From: Aspidiotus rigidus
Lineage: Eukaryota; Arthropoda; Insecta; Hemiptera; Diaspididae
Direction of reading: 5' to 3'
Length of the DNA stretch: 64,000 nt
Assembly (NCBI GenBank): GCA_035079385.1
Contig: JAVHKY010000003.1
Coordinates: 9,279,501 to 9,343,500 of the forward strand
Each line of letters opens with the position of its first letter. Position 1 is the first letter of the stretch. The notes beneath the pieces were generated by a model. The model did not search any database and was not told where the DNA came from. It saw nothing but the letters and a program-made list of their open reading frames with translations. The position numbers and the translations under genes were made by a program. Of this stretch, positions 55,176 to 64,000 are shown one piece after another.

Positions 55176-57375
55176 GGGTGGACCAGAAAGATGTTACCAA
55201 TTAGATGGGTATTTGCGCTAAGCCTGTCATAGCGCAAAAACGCAAAACATTAGACATAATAGTCTAAATGTACGAATTTCGTATCTCAATTTTAGCTCTA
55301 ATTTGAGCCATATTCGAAGTTTCTACGACTTTTCTGGGGCCGAGTTATGGACCAAAATGTGACGAAAATTCACCAAATCGCCAAGATTCCCAAAATAGGG
55401 CTTGAAAATTAATTAATTTACAGTATTGAGCTGAATTTTGAAAATTTTAATAATCAAATTATTGTTTCTTAGTTGAACTTGAACGAGGAAAACGAGAAAA
55501 ATAGTAACGAAATCCTACGAAGCAGCAAAATGGGTTAATAGGTCCGAAGAGGGTCAAAATTCCCCCAAGTTGGAAAATCGTTCAAACTTTCAAATTATTG
55601 TAATTCGATTTTTAAGTGGAATTTCGCGCTGAGTCCGAAAAAAATGTTTAAAAAATTCTTCGAAGCACCGATATGGGTTCATGGGCCCTAAACCGGTCAA
55701 AATTTCCCCAAATTGAAAAATTGTTCAAACTTTCAAATTTTAATTCGATTTTCAAGTGGAATTTTGCGCTGAGTTCGAAAAAAATGCTTAAACAGTTCTT
55801 CAAAGCACCAGAAAGGGCCAAAATTTTCCCAAATCGGAAAATCGTTCAAACTTTCAAATTTTAATTTGATTTTCAAGTGACATATTGCGCTGAGTCCGAA
55901 AAAAATGCTTTGAAAATTCCTCGAAGCACCAAAATGGGATGATGAGGTCAAAGAGAATCAAAATTCCTCCAAGATGAAAAATTGCGTAATCTTCAAAAGT
56001 TGTTTTCAATTCTGAAGTAAAATTTAGCGCCGTGTCCGAGAATAATACTGAAATGGCCCTAGATGATCTCCAAAATGAAAAATCAAAAATTTTTCTCATT
56101 CTGCAGTAAAATTGTTGATTCAGGGATGGAAGGAATGTTGACAAATTCGTCTGCCTTTGAGTGCTCGCGGAGTGAGAGATCGACTAGCGTCGGGTGACAG
56201 ATCGAAAGAGGAAATTGCGGAAATTCTCTTCATTTGGGGATTGGAGGGAGACGACAAATTCATCTTCCGTTGAAGGTTCGCAGTGAGAGATCGACAAGGG
56301 CTCTGCGTATGATCAAAGCGGGAAAAAGTGCGAAAAATCTCGTTCTTTCAGTCAAAGAACTCAAAGTTGATCTTCTGTTGCATGCTTGCGATAAGAGATC
56401 AACTGACGTCCCACTTATGAACGAAGCGGGCCAAAGTGTGAAAACTCCTTGATTCAGGCAATGGAAGGATAACGCAAATTCGGTCTTGCTCGTGATGAGC
56501 GATCAGCTACGTCTTTGATTGAGGCAGACGAACGCCCGGGAGGCGAGTGCTTACGCAAAAACTCCTGTTGTTTTGGGCGAAGGAGAGAATGATACCGGCA
56601 ACGTCGTTTTCCATTACATGCTCGCAGTAAAAAAATCGACTGAGGCCCCGTGTACGATAGTGGACGGTGGATGCGAGAAAATTCTCGTACGTTCACGCGA
56701 GGGAGGGCGTGATTCCGTGAAGCTCGTCTTTCGTTATGAGCTCGCGGTGAGATATTGAATAGGCCTCCTAATAGGACGGACAAATTCACAAAAAGTCTCG
56801 TTGTTTGACGCAAAGGTGGCAAGGGTACTCTGAAGTCTGTCTTCGATCATGAGCTCGCGGTGGAAGATCGGGTAGGGCCCCCTGTTCAATAGAGGCGGGT
56901 GAATCTGTAAAATTTTGCGTGAAGACACGCGAAGGATCAAACAAAGGGCCATGATCGTTCTCTCACGGGAAGCTTAACGAATGACGGTCTCGGGATATCC
57001 TTCTCTGAACTGGCTGACAAAACGAGAATTTTCTTGAATTCACCTGCTTAGATAAAACGGGGCTGTTACAGTTCTCTCCTTGCGAGGTCAAACTGAGAAG
57101 CGATCTTCGCAGTATGTTTTTTTTTATTGCCTGAAACGACGAGGATTTTCTCGTACTCACCCAATTGGATCGAACACAGGGCTCCAACTGGTCTCTCACC
57201 GCGAGCTCATGACGAAAGATGAGCGTCCAGCTTTATCATTTTTTCCTTCGCGTGAAACCGGGAAGATTTTTGCGGATTCCCCTGCCTGTATCAAACACGG
57301 GGGCATGACAGATCTCTTACCACGAGCTCATGACGAACAATGAGCTTCGAGCTATCATCCCCTCTTTTGTGTGAC
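55176..57375. mobile_element. X element, copy 3, one terminus intact
   Basis: The left end TACAGGGTGGACCAGAAAGA and about 180 bp of terminal repeat match the element at 14521-17087. Then come 135-bp units (55500-56090; GGGTCAAAATTCCCCCAAG, CTGAGTCCGAAAAAAATG) and about ten 125-bp units (56150-57370; GAGCTCATGACGAAAGATGA, CGTGAAACCGGGAAGATTTT). The far terminal repeat is absent, so the element is truncated at its right end. Confidence 0.78.
56150..57370. repeat. about 125-bp minisatellite inside X element copy 3
   Basis: Units combine GAGCTCGCGGTGAGA(GATC), a TCGTCTTTCGTT word, CTTCGCGTGAAACCG and a TCAAACACGGGGC word, with strong divergence between units. The same array is at 15230-16150 in the other orientation, with fewer units. 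ORFs up to 122 codons here follow the repeat. Confidence 0.75.
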
Positions 57376-58980
57376 ACCGGGAGGTGTATATATTTCCTTA
57401 GGCCCCCAAATGATAAATGTATGTAGTGGATAAATGATGGGTGAACAAAATCCAAAGTTTCCTGAACAAAATTGAACAAAATGTGAACAAAATTATCACA
57501 TGGATTTGAACTGAAAATTTAAAGATGGGGGGGGCTGCATTTCCCAGCCCCCAAATTTAAAATGGATGTAGCGGGGAAACGACGAGTGAACAAAATTTAA
57601 AATTTGTTGAACAAAATTGAACAAAATTATCACATGGATTTGAACCCAAAATTCGAAGATGGGGGGCTGCATTTCTCCAGCCCCCAAATTTGAAATGGCT
57701 GTAACGGAGAAACGACGAGTGAACAAAATTTAAAATTTGTTGAACAAAATTATGGTATTAGTCGCGACTCAAAATTCCGTCATGGGGGAGTTCGGGGAAA
57801 TGGAGCTCAACAAATACAGCTTCATAGACGGCATTCGCTACTTTGATTTTTTGGTACACTACAACTTGTAACACCTCGGTTACCACTGCAGACAGTTATA
57901 TCGTCTATAGGTGGTGAAAGACTTCTTTGCATAATATGCTGACCGACAAAGCTGCATCAAAGACGGTAGTAGAAATTTATAGGTACAACTGTTTATCGGC
58001 GACTTCGAGGAAGCAATAATGAGTCAAATTACAATCGATTGCGATGAAATTCAAATTTTTCGACTGTAAAGAAATGCTCTCGCTGTCGAGTAGTCCTTCT
58101 TGTCGTGTTGTGACTGTAGAGAAGTGCTTTTTGTGACGAATGAGATCAAAATTTGAACGGAAGAAGTCAATTATTTTTTTATTCAAAATTTTCCCCTGGA
58201 TGCACCCCCCAAAGAAAATGGCAAAAAGGATCTCGCGTCAGTATAGTATCATATTTCCACAATAGGTCATTGTTTTAAGGAGAGGTCATTATCATGGAAA
58301 TGTTGAAATCTATCTCAATACTGAAGATTTGTCAAATAATATGCTTCGTAAAACACCTATTATGTGACACCTTAAATGCCACCAAGGTGGAGCGGAAGGC
58401 TCAAAGACATATAGATTCATTGTTTGAAGTTTCCAGTCACCATATCTGCAATTTTAATGCTTCAAAATCACTCACATTATGTACAAAGATGAAAATATTC
58501 AAAAAACGTGTGAATAAAACATGAAAAATCCTCCAAATTAGGCAATTTGCGGTACCTCCTGCTTCCCCCCACGTCGACGTAGAGAGCTCATATATACGTT
58601 GAAATCTCAAATTTGACCTTCACTACTCGAATATTATACTGGAAATTTAATCTTGAACAATGTACTTGGTCTAGAGAAGAAAAACTGTTATTTTTACGCA
58701 CCTATTTTTCGCAAAAATTGGAAAATATGGAAATATGAAATTGATCGTGAAAAAAATTGCATGTTTGTATTCAAGAGGGTGAAAATATGTAAAATCGACC
58801 CCAATGACGCCAAAATTGCTCACCCCACTTTCAGGGATGAAATCTCAAAAATCGCCTCCCGCTTCTCCTACGGCGAATCTCTAAAATTTTCTTTTGGTAT
58901 CATGGCCACCATACCAATTTTCATGCTTCTATCATTAATAGCCATTTGTTTTTTGCAGTCTGCTACTGTACTGAGGGAAT

Positions 58981-60640
58981 TGGAAAATTTCCAACTCTCG
59001 ATCAGACCTAAGGCGTCTACTCATAAGACTAGCCGTTCCCCACGGAACTGCGAAGCTCTAATTTTTTTTTGTAATTTTGTACTCATTTGAGCATACTTTC
59101 CTCAAAGGTACGAGCCATATTAATGATGAGAGAAGTAATAGACCTTTTTCATTGCAGTATTACTCAACGAACATAAAGATAGAAAAATCGCTCTGACCCT
59201 GGTTTCTATTTTGCTAAACCTCAGACCGGGTATAAAGTGTCGATCAAATATTATGATTCGATAAAAGCAGCCTCAGAATCGAACCATACGCTGAAAGAAG
59301 AGGAAGTTTCCACGTTACCGTAGCGTGAATATCAAACAGACAGCGTAGTCATCTGAATAAAGTCCACGTCGCGATTAAAGTCAAATGTCTGTCGAGAAAT
59401 AAACCAACATCGTGCGCTTCTCGATATCTGAGTTTCTCCTATAATTCTATTTCAAGTTGACGTTGATTTCGAAACTATTTCGCGCACTGAAATGTTGTCA
59501 AAATTGAATTCTTTTTCCGCGGTATATTCGCCGTAGTTCGCACCTACGTATTTGCGACAATATATCGCGCTGGTCGTTTTTGCAACCATCCATCGTTTAT
59601 TTGCGTGATCCATACACCGAAGAGAGAGAGAATAATACCGAAAGACGCTATCTATGCACCGGGAGGAATTCAATGTGGCATTTTGTATTGGGCGCGTAGT
59701 ATAGGGACCATGTAAATAAAGACTGAATTCACGCTAAATAAACGAACTATACGATAAACGCGAAACGTCGCAATTACCAAACAAACGTCGTAGTTCGTTT
59801 TTAGCCACTGGCAAAAAGAAAAGTATGGGGAACGGCGGTGGTTGAGGTTGAGCCAGCTGTAATGTTACTGTCAAAATTGTCAACCTTTATAGTATACGCA
59901 TGTGAGCGACTAAAATTGAGGTCATCTACATTTCAGTTTGAGTTCCGAATTCATAAGCAAAGTGCTGCAAATTTCTTTTTATTTTGTACATTCGCGTAGA
60001 AACGCACGTAGTTCGTTTTCTTCTGTAAATTTGTACACAAATACTGCTGCACATATCTGCTAACGTATGTTGTTACATTGTGGTAGTGTTTGGTACTTGA
60101 ATGCTTCTTATACTAGCTGCTTTATTCGTCGGATGAAAATGGAGAGAACGATACTCTCTCACGACCATAGGAAAGCCACAAGAAATTCAATTATACAGAT
60201 AAGGAAAATTCTGAAAATATATGCCGTAAAAAAGTATACGCTGTAGAGCCGTGAATATGAAAATATATACAGTGTAGTGTTCCTATGGGAGAACTTTGGT
60301 AAACTTACACGGTGGGTATGATATCTAAATACAGTACAAACTCAGGCACACAATAGTTGTAGGATAATACTGAAACATGTAAACGTTCGACTGGAGAAGA
60401 AGTTTATCTTACTATTGAAAGTAGACGGCCTAGAAGTAGAAAGATCGCACTATCCGGATGTATGAAAGAAGTCGAGCTGATGCTTTTGTGGAAAAATTAA
60501 CAATTTATTTTTCTCGTATACCTAAAAGGCATCTTCGAGAGAGAGATAAATATTTATAACCCAGTGCATCATTTGTATGGATATGAGATATAATATGGCC
60601 AAATAGAACGATTCCGAAACAGAAAAATTGAAATTTGAAA
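58981..60640. other. gene-less stretch
   Basis: The 145-codon ORF at 58653-59090 starts inside the palindrome arm and has no counterpart in the other arm. Otherwise nothing recognised. Confidence 0.45.
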
Positions 60641-60644
60641 AAAA

Positions 60645-61640
60645 AATTTTCTGGCATAGCCAAATAAATGAAAATCATGTTCCATGTCTTTTATATTTTA
60701 TCAGTCATCTTGAAATATTTCAGTCTAGGCTTCTACTAGGTCAAGTGTTCGTGAGATATTATTCGTTCACACCTTTACCTATCTTGGCGTCGTATAAGTC
60801 TTCTATGAGAAATATGAGGTAGCGCGAACTCGCTCCGCTCGTTCGCCCCCTGTCCCGCTGTTGTATTGGAATGGTATGAGACAATTCAAGTCTAGGGGAC
60901 TTGGAAAAATTTCGACTATCCAGCCTTTATTTATTTAATTATTTAATTATTTTATTATTTTATTATTTAATTATTTAATATTATTTATTTCTTTCTTTCT
61001 TTATTTATTTATTTATTATTAATTCTTGTACTAGGTCAAGTGTTCGTGAGATATTATTCGTTTACCCCTCTACCTATCTTGGCGTCGTATAAGTCTTGTA
61101 AGAGAAATATTTTGAGGTAATTGTGGGTGTTCTAAATTTTGAGGTATCAACTTTCGTGGGGCGAACGAGCGATCTCGCTGTTGTATTGGAATGGTATGAG
61201 GAAATTCAAGTCTAGGGGACTTGGAAAAATTTCGACTATCCAGCCATATATGATAGGAAGAGGGACTTAGAAAATTTTCTAATTATTAATTATATTAATT
61301 ATTTAATTATTTATTTATTCAATTATTTAATTATTTAATTATTTATCAATTAATTAATATAATTATTTATTATCATTACGCGAGGTGTACTCGTGAATTT
61401 CTGAATCACCCACGGGGTAGAGACTTTCTAATTAATAATTATATTAATTATTTAATTAATTATTTATTTAATTATTAATTAATTAATTATTTATTATTAT
61501 TACGAGGGGTGTACTCGCGAATTTCTGAATCACCCACGGGGTAGAGACTTCTCTGGACGGGGGGGGAGGGGGACGTACTCGCGAGTTTCAAAATCGGTGT
61601 CCGGCGAGAGAAAAGACATGGAACATGTCAAAAAATGGTC
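60645..61640. mobile_element. long-TIR element T, copy 2 (uninterrupted)
   Basis: CATGTTCCATGTC (60676-60688) and GACATGGAACATGTC (61615-61629) bound a 954-bp element in the opposite orientation to the 10418-12944 copy. Order: CTTCTACTAGGTCAAGTG, GCGCGAACTCGCTCC-type words in two copies, AATT-rich tracts, two units of CACCCACGGGGTAGAGA, then the C-rich end. It has no FB-45 insertion, and so shows the empty state of the other copy. Confidence 0.82.
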
Positions 61641-62882
61641 CAAGCTTCTAAAATTTTTTACATCTTCTGCATTCCCTTAGATTATGCTTACTCTGCTTCA
61701 GATGTTTCGATTTCTCTTAATTTTCGGGGCTGAGGCCCAGACCCTCCCATCTTGGTCTGGTTTATATATTTGTTACAGGTAAAACCCGAAGTCAGTAAAT
61801 TCTAGAATTCACTAATCAAAACTAGTTTCCTCAAATGATTTCAGTCGCTCAACCAATGAATTCTATAAATTACTGTTTTTCTAATTTTTCAGTCAATTCT
61901 AGTTTCAACTGAAATGAATTATAATACTTTAAGTTCAACTGGGGACTTTCCCGTAAAGTACCACCTGGACGCGTTGTTGGGGCCCACGCAGTGTGTCGCC
62001 TGTTCTCTGGTGGTGGTATAACCTGGGCTGTCGCCTTACTGGGCACTGGCGGCTCTGTGCATGGGTTTGGCACAAATTGAATGAGTGTGATGGAGAAGAA
62101 TGAATGAAGAGACCCGGTTCTGGTACCATAGACTGCGTGTCACCTGGATCGAGGGGCTTAAATTGGTAGACCAGGCTGGCCACGTGGGCTGCCCCCTGAA
62201 ACCTGTCTCACACGTATTTGGGGTCTGATCCTCTGGGATGCGCTGCTGAATTCACAAACTAGGATGGCGTCTTATGCGGGGCGGGTGCACATTGGATTTA
62301 CCCCTGGAGGGCGCTCTTGCGGATGCTGGGGTACTGCACTTGAGTCCTGATTGTGAAGATAATGTGGTGTTGGCTGCGATTGTTCACTTGTTTATCTGCA
62401 GCTAGTCGGAATTTTGTGGGGTCCTGAGCGCTGTAACAAAGAGTACTAGGAAAAGGAAACTTAGAGGCCAATTAAACCATGCGGAATGAAACCCTATATA
62501 CATTTATAAAAACCAACTGTCTCCTTGCAGGTTAGGGCACGGGCTTAAAGAATAAGTGAAGGACAGACCCGACAGGAAACCGTCAACTGGTTTAGGCAGT
62601 CACACCTGCATCAGGACCATATCCATGTATGGAGTTACGTGTCATCTGGTGGCTCTCACGTCCTATTTGTATGGGGTTGCATATTGCCATCTGGGCCTTC
62701 ACGTCCCATACCACTCTTTTCCTGGGCCTGGTGAAATTTCCACCAATGACGGCGCAGGAGAAAGAAAACTCTGATGATGAGAACCCGGTCATAGCCATAA
62801 GGTGTGCGTCTTTCCCTTGAGGACCAAGCAGTTTGCGGAGAAAAGATTAAAGGCTTTTCCGCTTAAAGAATTTTTATTTTAG
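61641..62882. other. unplaced retroelement-like sequence
   Basis: 61950-62820 is more GC-rich, with CCAGGCTGGCCACGTGGGC and GATGATGAGAACCCGGTCAT words. I read it as possible untranslated region of a LINE or Penelope-like element, from its composition and the hammerhead-like motif just downstream. No RT motif is visible. ORFs of 60-82 codons on both strands lack domains. Confidence 0.3.
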
Positions 62883-62914
62883 AACGTTTCGACCAGACTA
62901 GTGGTCTTTATCAA
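62883..62914 (-). ncRNA. hammerhead-ribozyme-like core, copy 7 (U3-A8 core, stem I lost)
   Basis: On the minus strand: UUGAUAA (62914-62908), stem II GACCA/UGGUC, then GAAACGUU (62890-62883) with a loopless AC/GU stem III and GUU triplet. The flanks do not pair convincingly as stem I, so it is a relic or the pairing partner has decayed. It shares U3 and A8 with copies 2 and 4. Confidence 0.45.
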
Positions 62915-63285
62915 ACACAGAACGAAAACGAACTGCAAACTGATTTGGGAAGGTGGAAGCAGCTCCTGGATGACGCCTCACACTACAACTCTATGTTTTA
63001 GATGAAATGATAAAAGACAACAATATGGGTGCCGTTTCGTTTGTTCCTCCCGTTGTTGCGCATAGACAGCGTGGGTCGGGAATGACGCATACACAACAGC
63101 AATTGTAGATGACACGGTGCCCAAAAGGGGCATAATGGCTAGAAATACACCAGTTCATAGCCAGGAGAAGAAAAATGTGGCCAACATGTTCAAGAATACA
63201 GATTTATCCCTACAAAACTTGTTAGTTTCACATTTAGTGTACTAGATTTATATTGAGCCATTATACTAACCACAGTAGTGGGGGG
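62915..63285. other. gene-less stretch
   Basis: Nothing recognised beyond possible continuation of the retroelement-like sequence. Confidence 0.4.
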
Positions 63286-63287
63286 AG

Positions 63288-63360
63288 TGGTGTACTCGTA
63301 GATTTCTTCAATCAGCGACGGCGTAACAGGGGTGAAGGGGGCACTCGCAGAATTTAGAAC
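63288..63360. repeat. diverged unit of the GTGTACTCG-GATTTCTT-AATCA repeat
   Basis: GTGTACTCGTAGATTTCTTC followed by AATCAGCGACGGCGTA corresponds to the unit found in element T copies (61380-61440, 61505-61560), heavily mutated. Confidence 0.5.
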
Positions 63361-63639
63361 TCGAGGTAGGGGCTCAGTACAGACATGAAATATGCTGAAC
63401 AGGCTACTGTGTCATTCGTGAAAGAGGAAAGAGAGGAATGAGTTAAACAATGGATAGAATATCGACGTGAAACGAATTTAGAAGAAGGAAGACAAACTGC
63501 TGAAGGGACGCGTCCGGGCCATCCCAGATACAGAAGATATCATCTACTCAACTAATCTAGGATAAGTGAATTTAGGTGATTGATGAATAGATCCTCCTCG
63601 AGGCTGAGTATACACATATCGGCTACCAATCTGGAAAGG

Positions 63640-63790
63640 GGGCATCCATAAATTACGTGAGGCGATTTTTGAGATTTTTCGACCCTCCTCCCCCCTTGGT
63701 GAGATATCGTGAGATTTGCCTTGACCCCCTCCCTCCCCCCTCTTATCTCGCGTGAGATTTTCCGAAATGTGTATTTTTGCAGAAATAGTT
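63640..63790. mobile_element. partial MITE end of the CATAAATTACGTGAG type
   Basis: GGGGGCATCCATAAATTACG followed by a C-run spacer and GAGATTTTCCGAAATGTG. It resembles a very widespread insect element with CAT(A/T)AATTACGTCACG ends. Only one end is clear. Confidence 0.45.
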
Positions 63791-64000
63791 ACTTGTGCAA
63801 CAAGGGAGAAAAATGAGCCATTTCTCATCGAGTGCAAAGTTAGCAACCCGAGCCGAAGGCAAGGGTTGATACTTGCACAGAGTTGAGAATACATTTATCT
63901 GTGCTTAATCGCGTTTATCTATTAAAAAAACGTAATTTTCTTGATCACATTTTATACCTATTCAAAAAGGACTAGTTTTTATTAAATTTGAGCCAGTTTA

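Larger units (their letters stand above)
54727..57805. mobile_element. foldback-type element with tandem-repeat arms, interrupted by an X element
   Basis: The ends read AAGCTCCATTTCCCC (left) and GGGGAAATGGAGCT (right). Each arm holds about three units of a 150-bp repeat containing TTTTGTTCAATTTTGTTCAC, TCGTCGTTTCCC, GCTACAGCCATTTCAAATTT and GGGTTCAAATCCATGTGATA. Arms built of subterminal tandem repeats are the hallmark of foldback elements. The arms meet at TTGGGGGCCTAAGGAAATGT (about 55150) and its complement (57395), where the X element inserted. Confidence 0.8.
53096..58980. repeat. nested imperfect palindrome of about 5.9 kb
   Basis: The arm at 53096-54130 is found inverted at about 57850-58980. 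Examples: TGAAAATTGGTATGGTGG with its complement near 58908; GTGGAAATATGATACTATAC with its complement near 58240; GGAAGCAGGAGGTACCGCAA with its complement near 58550. Inside are a second inverted pair (54727-55165 with 57395-57805) and then an X element. Outer-arm identity is roughly 85-90 percent by eye, and the ORFs in the arms are not shared between them. Confidence 0.85.

Noticed and set aside
58653..59090. 145-codon ORF ending in a hydrophobic stretch
   Set aside because: It straddles the edge of the palindrome arm, and the equivalent part of the left arm has no corresponding frame.
59215..59300. Possible tRNA (GGTTCGATTC on the minus strand)
   Set aside because: Flanking bases do not form a five-pair T stem, and no matching acceptor or D arm was found.

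Overview
The window looks like AT-rich, repeat-laden nuclear DNA of an arthropod, most likely an insect (a hemipteran is possible, but nothing here fixes the order). The reasons are one multi-exon eukaryotic gene with short introns, many DNA-transposon relics with clean target-site duplications, 5'-truncated I/R1-type LINEs and a Ty3/gypsy relic. There are no bacterial operons, CRISPR arrays, rRNA or convincing tRNA.

The one host gene I can defend is RBM22 (28,096-30,102, + strand, six coding exons, 400 aa), a spliceosome factor. Exon lengths sum to 1,203 nt and the frame is kept through every GT-AG junction. Nearly all other open reading frames are chance ORFs or transposon debris.

Layout. 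1-2.1 kb: hammerhead-ribozyme-like motifs, an inverted-repeat element and a 287-bp tandem duplication. 2.3-7.1 kb: a 506-bp TIR element whose empty site is present in the window, and a 1,955-bp hAT relic containing a nested MITE and about 1 kb of extremely AT-rich DNA. 7.1-10.4 kb: nothing recognised. 10.4-14.5 kb: a long-TIR element split by a cluster of a foldback-like family (called FB-45 here, built on a 45-bp unit). 14.4-20.3 kb: an FB-45 copy apparently split by a 2.6-kb TIR element (family X) and a gypsy relic that keeps gag-protease and integrase but has lost RT-RNase H. 20.3-27.6 kb: MITEs and hAT relics. 27.6-30.2 kb: RBM22. 30.2-36 kb: another hammerhead-like motif, two MITEs and a second copy of a TAGAG-type hAT family. 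36-44 kb: two truncated LINEs, microsatellites and a diverged tandem duplication. 45-51.4 kb: a GC-rich 100-bp satellite and more FB-45 copies. 53-59 kb: a nested palindrome of about 5.9 kb. 59-64 kb: a second, uninterrupted copy of the long-TIR element, plus retroelement-like debris.

Two things stand out as possibly undescribed. First, seven degenerate hammerhead-ribozyme-like motifs are scattered over both strands; three carry a paired U3-A8 change in the catalytic core. Second, FB-45 has conserved ends flanking a variable array of 45-bp repeats, in head-to-head and tail-to-tail clusters. All of this comes from reading the sequence by eye; no alignment or folding was run.
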